Assembly (NCBI GenBank): GCA_903892415.1
Contig: CAITIQ010000523.1
Coordinates: forward strand, 1-64,000
Length of the DNA: 64,000 nucleotides
Source of the DNA: an uncultured delta proteobacterium
GTDB taxonomy: Bacteria; Myxococcota_A; Polyangia; Polyangiales; Polyangiaceae
Direction of reading: 5' to 3'
The notes beneath the pieces were generated by a model. It saw only the letters and a program-made list of their open reading frames with translations, had not been told where the DNA came from and made no database searches. The position numbers and the translations under genes are program-made. How positions within the stretch are numbered: the first letter of the stretch is position 1; each line of letters opens with the position of its first letter. Shown here piece after piece: positions 26,301 to 34,250 of the stretch.

Positions 26301-27268
26301 GGGGAGAGCAACCTCGCGACGATGCGATGTCGGCCAGGAGCCAGACGCAATGCAACGACGGAGCTGGCAAAGGTGGCGAAGTTCCGCGGATCGTACTTGG
26401 CGACCTCCCAGCCGTTGACCCGAACCGAAAGCGCGCCCGAGACGGAGAGCAAGCCAGCGACCTCTTGATCCACCGTGATGAAGCTCTCGACGTAGTGGGT
26501 CCCAGCGGCGTTGGCAGCGGGCGTCCCTACCGCTGTGAGGGTGCATTCTCCGGCTTGGCCGGCTCGTACGATGGGGGAGGTGCCATCCGCACGGGAAGGC
26601 GGAAACGCGGTTGGCCAAGGCGTTGGTTCCTCCGCTGCGAATTTGACGAAAATGTCTCCGTTGGCCGGTTTGCCGAAGGGCCCTGCAAAGCGTGCGGCGC
26701 TGACGCAACCACCGTCAGTAGAGAACTGAGCTCGGCTCGCTGCCGTTGTCTTTTCTGAATGAAGCAGAGTGAGCAAGTCCGTTCGTGCGCGGTAGCCAAT
26801 TCTCCCAGGCCGGTCGAACAGCGCTTGCATCCGCGCTTGATTCGTCTTGAAGAAGCTGTCCGTAACGCCGCGAAGCATGCGTAAACGAACGCTTGCGAAC
26901 GCAGCCAGCAAGGCTGTTTCCGCAGAGTCGCTGCTGCTTAGTGCTTCGAGCGCTTGGAGGTAGTAATCGGATGCGCTGTTGAGCGACCCATGCAACTCGT
27001 CATCGAGTGCCCGAGCGAGTGAAGCGTAGGCGCCCTTGGCTTGCGGTTGCTCATCAATGCGAGACCGAAGTGCGCCAACTTTGGTTGTCGCGCCACCAGG
27101 CGCGATCAGTTCGACTAGCAGCGCCCGGCCCAGCAACTCTGAGTCGTTCGACGACTCGGCCGCTGCTCGAGCGACGAGTAGCGGATCCCTTGGTTGCTCA
27201 ACAGTGGCTGCGCAGCCTGAGAGGGTAAGCAACGTCCAGACAGCGAGCGTCCACCTTCTCCGTCTCAT
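23390..27268 (-). CDS. Very large lipoprotein with TPR-like, DUF3857 and transglutaminase-like regions
   Basis: 1292 residues from ATG 27268, with GGAG nine bases before. The lipobox is LLTLSGC. The first half is helical and TPR-like (repeated Leu/Ala patterns near 400-640). From about 750 it matches the DUF3857 plus transglutaminase-like layout: VLDYATLWVYRDGSARMLEHEIL, VGDYIETETLIDLPGDG, then RAKRLYRWVLENIEPG and VRAFLYLARLMRIEAFPAVV. In active transglutaminases this last region carries Cys, His and Asp. Here RSGSPVRAF has Ser where GxC is usual, so catalysis is doubtful. A beta-rich C-terminus follows. Function is unknown; it lies second in the operon. Confidence 0.82.
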   Translation of the reverse strand: MRRRRWTLAVWTLLTLSGCAATVEQPRDPLLVARAAAESSNDSELLGRALLVELIAPGGATTKVGALRSRIDEQPQAKGAYASLARALDDELHGSLNSASDYYLQALEALSSSDSAETALLAAFASVRLRMLRGVTDSFFKTNQARMQALFDRPGRIGYRARTDLLTLLHSEKTTAASRAQFSTDGGCVSAARFAGPFGKPANGDIFVKFAAEEPTPWPTAFPPSRADGTSPIVRAGQAGECTLTAVGTPAANAAGTHYVESFITVDQEVAGLLSVSGALSVRVNGWEVAKYDPRNFATFASSVVALRLAPGRHRIVARLLSPSTELRFIDRWGVPVAFKADSDGSLPHSLSKPTVEHNHHPLAPWLRAASLVEPGSWPPPPPARTQVDVADPVLRYIASALSSSEGHHDLATVLLEPLVKEQARATAASLALAAFAAEEDPIFSKNDARDLAFLYRKEAVNKDARLWYAQLWLLIHTAEKEGEKTALEPLAELARNFPEVPAIGKALYSLYGRLGYKPEQKRVVADLARRFPADLEVLRSYVSSLEEDGKRDEARELALRIDELAGSRSFAFERAVGRGDWDLARGLLQLDLADAEGTSREELALRVEALEVRGGHKAETRTGLEKQLELDPTSVKKSMGLADFLLSRGDHTALRAALAQAHREGTDPSEVRDAIELVDGETDLSPFRIDGLAEIRAYEASGAALAGQQKTRGGTAARVLDYATLWVYRDGSARMLEHEILHMQSSEAIARHAEQQLPNGKLLRIRTVKADGSIHEPEIVSGKPTATMPHLAVGDYIETETLIDLPGDGRGERFISPRWFFREEGVDYQRSEFVVVTPRSRELVIETTGDVPAPAVQENGQVTVRRFRVDKSPALPNEPFSAPASEFLPSVRFGWGIDEKTTLDRLRDATLDLEPEDPRLVRVARTIITESSKSEEQLELLAKIPPRERAKRLYRWVLENIEPGNESDARRSIMARSGSPVRAFLYLARLMRIEAFPAVVEDKLGRPPVFPMEKAERFGALAVVLPKQGPNQEDTWLFPDGKYTPFGYLPGSLRGQPAVLLSDKQEKAVASGAGTVDGVKNTGSVKLRADGSATFALKQEFTGKLAIVLRNEIQKIPDVDRLKAALEAELLPQALPGARILSFEVKNLENLDEPFVLEFQLEIARFAAPNEAGLIVLPPFSANVQLASFFQLPRRETPLILPSGASLRTEVDVTIELPKGASVTVPLEPQSGDNGGISYKISDATSAGKLQFQRVVTIPALRVEPADYTSFANFARTLDDALHREILVKVP

Positions 27269-27284
27269 GCCGACCATCTCCGTC

Positions 27285-29477
27285 TTATGGGGCGAGAAGC
27301 TCGCGAGGGTGCCCAACCTGCTCGAGCAGGATGGCGTCTTCCACGAGATCACGCGTCGGTTCCGCAGCCTTAGCAGCGCCTGACTTCACCAGCGCGAGCT
27401 CTTGCTGCGCACGAAACAGCGCGCTTTCCAGTTCACGGGTGCGCACGTTCGAAGAATCCGAGGCGGTAGGCCTTTCCCTCAGCTCTCGCGTGAGTTGCGC
27501 GACCTTCCAGTTTGCGGCGACGCGGTCTGCTTCGCGGCGAGCTGCCTCATTCACAGCAGCATCAAGCCTGCGCTTGAGGTCTTCCGTCTCCTCTCGCGAG
27601 GCGGTGGAGCTCGGTTGAGTTCCGCCACCGAGGCCACCGCCGCTCGATCCACCACCGACTGGCTGAGGTTGGCCGCTTGAGGCCGACAAGAACTCACGCA
27701 AGAGTTCTTTGCCCACACGAGCAAGCTCGGCGTTCTCGCGCTGAACGAGCAGCAGGTCATGGCCGCGGCGTTGCAAGGCGGCCTCCAGCTTACGAAGCTC
27801 ATCCTCGAGGTTGGCCACGTTCCCGCGTTCCTCGCTGAGGGCCGCTTCGAACTCACTACGGTTCTCGGCTGGACGCTCTGCCAATGCGTGCTCTGCTGCC
27901 TTGCGTTGGTCTTCGGCCTCAGCTAGGCGCCCCTCCGCTTCGAGACGCAGTTGCTCTGCCTGCTCGTGACGCCTCGAGAGCTCGCTTACCTGGGTCGTCA
28001 TGTCGGCAAGGCTTGCACGAAGCTCACGCTCCTTGGCTCGCAGGTCCTTCTCTTTCGCGAGCAAGTCCTTCTCGCGGGCGAGCAACTCATTGCGCTGACC
28101 TTCGAGCGCCAAGATTCGCTGTTCGCGCATCTCTTTTGAGCGGAGCGTGGGTGGGTCCAGCGCGACGATCTGCGCCTCAAGCTCAGCATTGCGTTTCTGC
28201 AGCGCGGCGATCGCCAGCGATTCATTCTTCTGCAGAGCCTCAGACTTGCGCTCCACCTCAGACAGAAGCAGGTCCACTCGACCTGAGAGCTCGGCAATCT
28301 TGTGGTCCCGGTCGCCAAGGTCACGCGCAGCTGCTTCTCTGGCTGCCCGTGCATCGGCCAGGGCAGCATCACGAGCCAGCGTTGCGTCGGCCACGGCGGA
28401 CTCACGAGTTCTCGCCGCGTCCGCGAGTGCCGCGCTTCGGCTTTGCGCGGCGTCGTTGAGCGCTCGTTCCAGCTCCTCGGTCCTCCGCTCGAAGCTCTGA
28501 GCTTTGAGCACGGCGGCGGCGCGCTCGGCCTCGAGCTCGGTCACTCGCAACTCGAAGCTAGACGCCCGAGCGGTGGCATCGGAAGCCAACCGCTCCGAGC
28601 GCGCGAGCGCTGCTTGGGCTTCACGCAGCCGCTCGTTCTCGGTGGTGAGCACCGTGATGCGCGCTCTTGCTTCTACGAGCTGCACTTCGTCGTCGCTCGG
28701 TAGTTCCGGCTGCAGCTGCATTGGCGGCGGCTGAATCGTGGCGTGCTCGTCGGGCATCGCTGCGGCGATCGTCTCGAGCGGAACCGCTACCAAGGAGTAC
28801 GGGTCCAAGTTCTGCGGCCGGTCGCTTGCGATTGCGATGTACCACTCCGGAGCCTCAGGCTCGACGAGTAGCGAGGTATCAACGGAAACGCTGGGGTCCG
28901 CCTCTGCGAAATCTACGATCGCGTAGCCGACGAAGGGCGCCTGCCCCAACATTCGCACGTCAGCGAATTGCAGCGAAACGGCGTCAAACAGGTCGTAGTA
29001 GCTGGGAGCCCCCTCCCGGTTAGCAGGTGGCAACGCCAAGAAGCGCTCTGCTTCCGGGTTCGGCGATGCAATCACCACCACTCCGAGCGGTGACACGAGC
29101 CTGCGTGCACGCCGAATCAGGTCGTTGATGTCACTGCCCAGTAGCGGCAGGTCAGGAATGACCACGACATCAAAGGCACCATCGCGAACCCCAACGTCAT
29201 CCCCTAGCTGAGCAATGACGATATTGGAGCGCCCGTCTCCAGCGGCGCGCTTGGCCATGCCAACGCTCACGCGGCCTGGATGCGTATCGTAGACGTGAAC
29301 CAACCTGGCGCCCCGGGCGGCCAGTTGTTCAGCGAGGGGCGACGTAGCGTCCCCCAAAACAAGCACGCGTCGTCCGCGAACCAGCGCCTCACTGTATGCG
29401 CCCACCGCAAGCGACGGAGCTCCCGCCGGGTCTCCTGCTACAGGCTCCTGATGGAATGACATAGACGGGCTGCTCAT
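27285..29477 (-). CDS. Methyltransferase-like Rossmann domain fused to a long coiled coil
   Basis: 730 residues from ATG 29477. Residues about 20-240 look like a class I methyltransferase fold: VLVLGDATSPLAEQLAARG (motif I region), VYDTHPG, DGAFDVVVIPDLP and a later GVVVIASPNP strand. From about 265 to 560 it is nearly continuous heptad-rich Ala/Glu/Arg/Leu coiled coil, with DLLAKEKDLRAKERELRA repeats. A Gly/Ser hinge near 630 and a second coiled coil follow. Catalytic motifs are weak, so the head may only bind a ligand. It starts the five-gene minus operon and diverges from the 29559 gene by 81 bp. Confidence 0.72.
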   Translation of the reverse strand: MSSPSMSFHQEPVAGDPAGAPSLAVGAYSEALVRGRRVLVLGDATSPLAEQLAARGARLVHVYDTHPGRVSVGMAKRAAGDGRSNIVIAQLGDDVGVRDGAFDVVVIPDLPLLGSDINDLIRRARRLVSPLGVVVIASPNPEAERFLALPPANREGAPSYYDLFDAVSLQFADVRMLGQAPFVGYAIVDFAEADPSVSVDTSLLVEPEAPEWYIAIASDRPQNLDPYSLVAVPLETIAAAMPDEHATIQPPPMQLQPELPSDDEVQLVEARARITVLTTENERLREAQAALARSERLASDATARASSFELRVTELEAERAAAVLKAQSFERRTEELERALNDAAQSRSAALADAARTRESAVADATLARDAALADARAAREAAARDLGDRDHKIAELSGRVDLLLSEVERKSEALQKNESLAIAALQKRNAELEAQIVALDPPTLRSKEMREQRILALEGQRNELLAREKDLLAKEKDLRAKERELRASLADMTTQVSELSRRHEQAEQLRLEAEGRLAEAEDQRKAAEHALAERPAENRSEFEAALSEERGNVANLEDELRKLEAALQRRGHDLLLVQRENAELARVGKELLREFLSASSGQPQPVGGGSSGGGLGGGTQPSSTASREETEDLKRRLDAAVNEAARREADRVAANWKVAQLTRELRERPTASDSSNVRTRELESALFRAQQELALVKSGAAKAAEPTRDLVEDAILLEQVGHPRELLAP

Positions 29478-29558
29478 AGCACGGCGCAAGGGCCGCGGGC
29501 GGCTCGATGGAGCTGAATGGCCGTCTTTTCCCGCTGACGATCGTCTACGCTCAGACGG

Positions 29559-30428
29559 ATGGTTCCTGCCGCCCTATCGCTTGTCCGCGAGTCGTTCATC
29601 GAGCAGGGCAAACGCTGGCTTACTGCGGTCTCGCTCATTGCAGCCAGCGTGATCGCCGAGCCGCTTAGTGCGCGGGCCTCCGAGCCCGGAGCCGGAGTCG
29701 GGGTCGTACTTTGGGGACCTGTTTCGGAGAGCAGCAGCCAGCTGTGCAAGCAGGTTGCCCGCAGCGTTTACGCTGAGGAGCGCTTGGCGCCGCGTGTGGA
29801 CGAGGCCTCGGTGCGCGCGCTCTGTGGCGCCGAGGAAGTAAGTGAGAGTTCCGCCGCAGTTTCGCTGCGTGACCTGCGCGCGGCGCTCAACAGTCCCGTG
29901 GACGGCCCGGCAACTCAGGTGCTGCTTGCTGCCATAGCCATACAAACCGATACGCGAGCGCTACTCCTCGTTCGGGTCGTCGAGCCCACGGTCGCGAACG
30001 CAAGCGCCACCGCTGAAGTGCTCGTCGTGCACCGTAGGCCCGAGGGCGCGGGGGGGCCAGCGACGTTCGTTGACCCAATGCGGTTCGAACTCGCATTTCC
30101 GCTGTCTGAAGCTTTTCCGAGCGAGCTTGCGCAAGCTGCGCGCGAGCTCGTTTTCTCGCCCCCGTGCTCGCGCGCGAACGAAGGTGAACCTTCGGCAGGC
30201 CTGTCATGCCAGCTGGCTGAGAACGCGGCCCAAGTATCGCTTGCTCCCTTTGAGTGGTGGGCGCCGATTCCCGAATTGCCTGCGGGGAAGACGGGCTTGA
30301 TCGACAGCCCGTGGTTTTGGATCGCGGCCGGAGGTGTGGCCGCGCTGGGATTAACGGTGCTCGTGGTTTCACAAACCACGGATGTCAGCGAAGGCACGGT
30401 CCGGATCGAAGGGACGGTCCCTCGGTGA
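29559..30428 (+). CDS. Exported protein with C-terminal TM, unknown
   Basis: 289 residues. An N-terminal signal or anchor (WLTAVSLIAASVIAEPLSA) leads a periplasmic domain of about 200 residues with no recognised motif. Two Cys flank an acidic stretch near 200-215. It ends with one TM helix near 250-272 and a short Thr/Glu tail. The next gene starts GTG inside its stop (GTGA, 30425-30428). It is the first gene of a three-gene plus unit. Confidence 0.72.
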   Translation: MVPAALSLVRESFIEQGKRWLTAVSLIAASVIAEPLSARASEPGAGVGVVLWGPVSESSSQLCKQVARSVYAEERLAPRVDEASVRALCGAEEVSESSAAVSLRDLRAALNSPVDGPATQVLLAAIAIQTDTRALLLVRVVEPTVANASATAEVLVVHRRPEGAGGPATFVDPMRFELAFPLSEAFPSELAQAARELVFSPPCSRANEGEPSAGLSCQLAENAAQVSLAPFEWWAPIPELPAGKTGLIDSPWFWIAAGGVAALGLTVLVVSQTTDVSEGTVRIEGTVPR

Positions 30429-31465
30429 CGCGCCGCGCTCGCTTGGCGATCGTGCTTGCGTCGTTAACCGTCTGCGCGCTCTCCAGCTCACGAGCTGTTG
30501 CCGCTGAATCGCCCGGCGAACCAGTGTCGGTCACGACGACCCCCGTCTACCTCGAGACGGAGATCGAAGGGTTTCACGTTAGGTACCATCCTTCGGCGCG
30601 CGAACGGGTGAGACGTCTGATTGCGGAGCTGTTGCCCGTTCGTCGGGAGCTCGAAGCACGTTTGGGAGTATCGGTGCTTGACGAGGTTTCTCTCGAGATA
30701 GCTGCTACTCCCGATGAGCTTTCGCTTGGTACCACGAGCACAGGTCAAGTCTTGCGCATCTCCACCAACGACGCTCGTGGTGAAGCGGTAGACCTGCTCG
30801 CGGCTGTGCGTTTCGCGCTGGCTCGTCGAGCGTTTCACGAGGCCGGCGGCGGGTTTGCTCCGAGGTGGTTTGAAACCGCTTTTGCGGAATACTCCTCTCT
30901 TGGCGTCGGCTTCGGAGAGACCCGCGCGATCACGCAACTGGCCTGGAACGACAGGCTCCCGACGCTCGACTCGTTGGGTCGGCTTGATCAGGCTGATTGT
31001 GTCGGCGGTTGCAATGAGGAGCGGGCGGCGGCTCGTGACCTTGCACGTTTTGTTGCCGAGCAAGACCGAGGGTTTGAGCGTCTCACACACGAGTTGCGTC
31101 AGGGCGGTTCGTTCGAAAGCGCGTTGGATCGCGCGACCTCGGCTCCTGCTGGCGGGTTTCAAAGCGCCTGGCACCAGGAGACCTCGCGCCGCCACATGGG
31201 TCTTGTAGCCGCGCTTGGCGTCCTCGCGGTTGCGTCGGCCCTGGGGTTGTGGCGCTATCTAGCGAAACGGGCTGGCCGCGCTCGCGTACCAGCCAGCACC
31301 GTTGCAACGAGCGCTGGGTCGCGGCACCGGGAGTCCAAGTCTCGCGTGCATCGACGTTCGACCCCGCGCCGGGTACAACTCGAGCGCCACGTGCTTGCGA
31401 TCCGATCAAAGTCTAGCGAGATCCCCAAAGTCGAACACGATGGCAACTGGCATACCCTCCACTGA
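30425..31465 (+). CDS. Peptidase-MA-like exported protein lacking the HExxH motif
   Basis: 346 residues from GTG 30425, which overlaps the upstream stop by 4 bp and gives a clean signal peptide ending AVAA. The domain begins FHVRYHPSARERV and has helical and strand spacing like gluzincin MA-family proteins. PRWFETAFAEYSSLG corresponds to the PRWxxEGxAEY segment. The expected zinc HExxH is absent; the matching helix reads RFALARRAFHEAG, so it is probably not a metalloprotease. A TM helix lies near 263-280 and a basic tail follows. Its longer in-frame extension to 30254 is rejected because it overlaps the gene before it. Confidence 0.7.
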   Translation: MTRRARLAIVLASLTVCALSSSRAVAAESPGEPVSVTTTPVYLETEIEGFHVRYHPSARERVRRLIAELLPVRRELEARLGVSVLDEVSLEIAATPDELSLGTTSTGQVLRISTNDARGEAVDLLAAVRFALARRAFHEAGGGFAPRWFETAFAEYSSLGVGFGETRAITQLAWNDRLPTLDSLGRLDQADCVGGCNEERAAARDLARFVAEQDRGFERLTHELRQGGSFESALDRATSAPAGGFQSAWHQETSRRHMGLVAALGVLAVASALGLWRYLAKRAGRARVPASTVATSAGSRHRESKSRVHRRSTPRRVQLERHVLAIRSKSSEIPKVEHDGNWHTLH

Positions 31466-32249
31466 GCCCTCGCGAGCACCAGCGCTTCTGCTGCTCATGG
31501 GTGTGGCTTGGATCTTGGGAATTCGAGCTCTGCTGCTCGTGCTCACGTCCTTCTTAGGCAACTCCCCACTGGCGGAGGCCGTGCTTGGCGCGCTGCTCGT
31601 TGATGTCGCGAGCGGGCGTGCCGGTGTCGCGTGGGTCAGCGAGGAACTCGGGCGCACCGAGCTTCGAAGACGCTGCGTTTATGCGGGGGTTATCGCATTT
31701 GCAGCGATTGGTCTGGCACTGGCGGCCAGTGTGATCGGCGGCTTTGCTGCCCTTCGAGGCGGCGCACCATCAGTAATGCTGTTGGCCTCGTTGCTCGGGG
31801 TCTTCACCCAAGCGATTCGTGATGAGTTGCTTCTACGCGCGCTGCCCTTCCGTTTTGCGCGGGAGGCCGGCATTCCCGACGGCCCGATCGTAGTGTTCAC
31901 CGCACTACTTTCGCCGACGGCATTTCTTTTGAGCGGAGCCACTGCGCCGGCCGCCTTCTTCTCTTTTTCGTCGGGGCTCCTGTTTGCAACGATGTATGCG
32001 CGCTGGTCTGGTGCGTGGGCCGCGATTGTTGCGCACAGCGTGGTGCTCGCGGTGTCTGGACCGCTCGTACGGGGCGGGCTCTTGGAGGTGTCCTTCGTGC
32101 GCGGAGAGTTGGCAGACGGCGCGCTGGCTGCTGGCGCACCCGCAATCATGGGAGGCGTGCTGATGTCTATCGCCGCGCTTTTCGTCTGGTTGAAGGGTCC
32201 CGCGCTGATCCCAGGGCCACGCGCACCTTCAGCGGAGACTTCCAGCTGA
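31440..32249 (+). CDS. CPBP-like multi-pass membrane protein with altered motif
   Basis: 269 residues from ATG 31440, with about seven hydrophobic helices. RDELLLRALPFRFARE resembles motif 1 of the CPBP (CAAX/bacteriocin-processing) family, EExxxR, with Asp in place of the first Glu. IVAHSVVLAVSG resembles the later His motif. The middle FxxxH motif is missing. Members are membrane proteases or scaffold proteins. Activity is uncertain. It overlaps the upstream gene by 26 bp. The in-frame extension to 31302 is shadow. Confidence 0.7.
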   Translation: MATGIPSTEPSRAPALLLLMGVAWILGIRALLLVLTSFLGNSPLAEAVLGALLVDVASGRAGVAWVSEELGRTELRRRCVYAGVIAFAAIGLALAASVIGGFAALRGGAPSVMLLASLLGVFTQAIRDELLLRALPFRFAREAGIPDGPIVVFTALLSPTAFLLSGATAPAAFFSFSSGLLFATMYARWSGAWAAIVAHSVVLAVSGPLVRGGLLEVSFVRGELADGALAAGAPAIMGGVLMSIAALFVWLKGPALIPGPRAPSAETSS

Positions 32250-32370
32250 CCCTATCGCGAAGTTTGCGAGCTGGGATCGTAGATGGCGGCTGCGATGATG
32301 CTGTCGCGTCCAGCCCTTCAGGAGGCGCCAACAGTAAGTAAGTCGAAGCCACTTGCTACTCGTTTGATCA

Positions 32371-32778
32371 TCAGCCAGCGGTCTCGTTTTCAGTGGAGCC
32401 ACCGGGCGCTGACGGCCCCTCGCTGCGCAGCTCCCAATCGACGGTCTTGCGTCTAGCTCTGACCCAAGCCGCGCATGCAACAACCGCAAGTAGCGCGCAA
32501 ATCCAGAAGAAGAACTCGAAGGCGGACCCACCTACTGGCGGGCTGCGCTTATCGGCTTGGGTTGGCGGCTTCTTCCAAGGCGCGCCGTACTTGGGAGCCT
32601 GCGTCCACGGCTCTATGGGCTTGGGTTGAGGAGGCGCTGGCTTGCCGTGAATCGGCTTTGGTCGCTGCGTGGACGGCACAGCAGAAGGCTGAATCGCCGG
32701 GCGGGCCAGTGCGCTGCTCGAGCTCAACAGCAACGCCAAACTTAGCGCCACGACCACACGTCGCACGAGCCGGGTCAC
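32371..32778 (-). CDS. Proline-rich single-TM protein, unknown
   Basis: 135 residues. A signal peptide (VVALSLALLLSSSSALA) is followed by a Pro/Lys-rich stretch of about 55 residues (KPIHGKPAPPQPKPIEPW). One TM helix near 88-107 and a short acidic tail complete it. It overlaps the stop of the TPM-domain gene by 4 bp, so the two are translationally coupled. No family is recognised. Confidence 0.7.
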   Translation of the reverse strand: MTRLVRRVVVALSLALLLSSSSALARPAIQPSAVPSTQRPKPIHGKPAPPQPKPIEPWTQAPKYGAPWKKPPTQADKRSPPVGGSAFEFFFWICALLAVVACAAWVRARRKTVDWELRSEGPSAPGGSTENETAG

Positions 32779-33401
32779 GAAGGCTCCTCGTCGCCATCGG
32801 CGCTGGTCGCGGACGCAGTCGGATCTTCATTCGGAAAGTGTTCGGCTAACGTCGTTACGAGCTCAAGCAGCGCTTGCTCGAATCTCTGCAGGTCTTGATC
32901 GAGCCTTACCGAGCGGTCGAGCTTCTTGGCAACCGCCTCAAGCTGCGGTCCGAGTCGTTTACGGGTGCGTGCGTCCGTCGCGACCTCAACTGTCTGTTCG
33001 AGCCCAGCGATGTACACCAGCACGCCGGGCGTTCTTTCGCGAGCACCAACCTCGAGCTCCAAGTAAGCCGTACAAGCGGCCTGTTGGACTGCGCGAGTGC
33101 GGCGCCGCGCTGCAGTTAGCACTCGATGCAGTCGCGAACTTGAGCCGGCCAACACGGCGCCAATCGTAAATACGCCGAGCAGCTCAAGCGGAAGTAGCCC
33201 ATAGGCGAAGGGTTCGGGGTAGTAGAGAAAGACTGCGAGATACAGCAGCGCAAGCGCGCCACCGCCCAAGAACGTAACTTCATGGTACGTGGTCGCTCGT
33301 CCTCGAAGCGCAACTACAATCTCGGCGCTCGTCTTGGCCGACGCTCGGCTGACGACGCTTGCGAATCGAGCCTTACCCTGCGCTCCGAAGAACTCCTCCA
33401 C
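32775..33401 (-). CDS. TPM-domain membrane protein
   Basis: 208 residues with a GTG start (no strong ribosome site). The sequence matches the TPM_phosphatase-type fold: ARFASVVSRASAKTSAEIVVAL opens the domain. Two helices then follow near 45-90. GARERTPGVLVYIAGLEQTVEVATD gives the second half. TPM proteins occur in plant thylakoid photosystem repair and in bacterial YgcG-like membrane proteins, and the bacterial role is unclear. It is coupled to the following proline-rich TM gene. Confidence 0.75.
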   Translation of the reverse strand: MEEFFGAQGKARFASVVSRASAKTSAEIVVALRGRATTYHEVTFLGGGALALLYLAVFLYYPEPFAYGLLPLELLGVFTIGAVLAGSSSRLHRVLTAARRRTRAVQQAACTAYLELEVGARERTPGVLVYIAGLEQTVEVATDARTRKRLGPQLEAVAKKLDRSVRLDQDLQRFEQALLELVTTLAEHFPNEDPTASATSADGDEEPS

Positions 33402-33449
33402 AAGTTCATGCTCGTAGCATGGAACCGCGAGCGGAACGCTGCTGAGTCG

Positions 33450-34160
33450 CTAGCTTCGAGGGCTTGTTCGCTGCAACGGCTCAAACTCGACATCCACGAT
33501 GGCCGGCGGCGCACCACTCTGAACAGGCCGCCCAGCGCTCGTGACCTCGCTGGTTTGCCCGGGCGGGCTGGCGAAGCGAACGCGACGCTCAGCGGCCGGT
33601 TCAGCGAATCTGCGCCGCTCGAGTTGCGTAAAGACGTAGAAAATCTGCCCGTCGTCCGTCAACTCCACCTGAATCTCTAGGGGGCGTGCACGATTGAGAC
33701 GGGTGAGCACCGCATCCGCTTGGTCGGCCGTCAAATCCAATGCCGCAGCAGCCTGGAAGGCGTGCACCATGCCACCATTGCGCGCGGCGAGCGCGTAGAG
33801 CGCCTGGTCTTGCTTCTTCTCTAGCGATTCTTGGCCCGACTCATCCAAGGCCCTGCCGCCGCGACGCACGAGATAGAAGACCAGCGTGCTGAAGAGCGCA
33901 AGCGCTGCAAAGGTGGTCAAGCCTGCGACGGGCGTTCCGATGAGCCCGACCAAAAGGCCGCACACGGTGGCAAACAGGAGGCCAACCATCAGCCCAAACC
34001 AGCCGAACGCCCGCACCACAGAGGCTCCCAATTGGGCGGGTTTCCCGGCATAGGTGAGGCTGTCGGCGGAAAGGGCCGTCCGCTGTCTTCCGCACGCCGA
34101 GCAATACGCAGTGACACCGCGGTAAATGAGGGGAGCGCTGGTCCGACAATGGGGGCACAT
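33450..34160 (-). CDS. Zinc-ribbon, two-TM, winged-helix-like protein
   Basis: 236 residues from ATG 34160 (a TTG at 34199 would add an extra CxxC, so the start is uncertain). It begins MCPHCRTSAP with a second CSACG pair near 20, which gives a zinc ribbon. Two close helices lie near 50-95. The C-terminal domain QALYALAARNGGMVHAFQAAAALDL with GQIFYVFTQL looks like a small winged helix used in regulators. Its role is unknown. It opens away from the frameshifted plus gene at 34251. Confidence 0.72.
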   Translation of the reverse strand: MCPHCRTSAPLIYRGVTAYCSACGRQRTALSADSLTYAGKPAQLGASVVRAFGWFGLMVGLLFATVCGLLVGLIGTPVAGLTTFAALALFSTLVFYLVRRGGRALDESGQESLEKKQDQALYALAARNGGMVHAFQAAAALDLTADQADAVLTRLNRARPLEIQVELTDDGQIFYVFTQLERRRFAEPAAERRVRFASPPGQTSEVTSAGRPVQSGAPPAIVDVEFEPLQRTSPRS

Positions 34161-34250
34161 CGGTGGGGAGGAAGTTGCGCACCAATTGCAGCGCGTCAAG
34201 CAAGGCCGAGGCTTCTCGCGCTTGCGATCGCGATTGTGTAGCCTTCCAAG

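Noticed and set aside
30254-30424. Extension of the pseudo-peptidase frame upstream of 30425
   Set aside because: It overlaps the preceding gene and would bury the signal peptide. GTG 30425 with its GTGA overlap is preferred.
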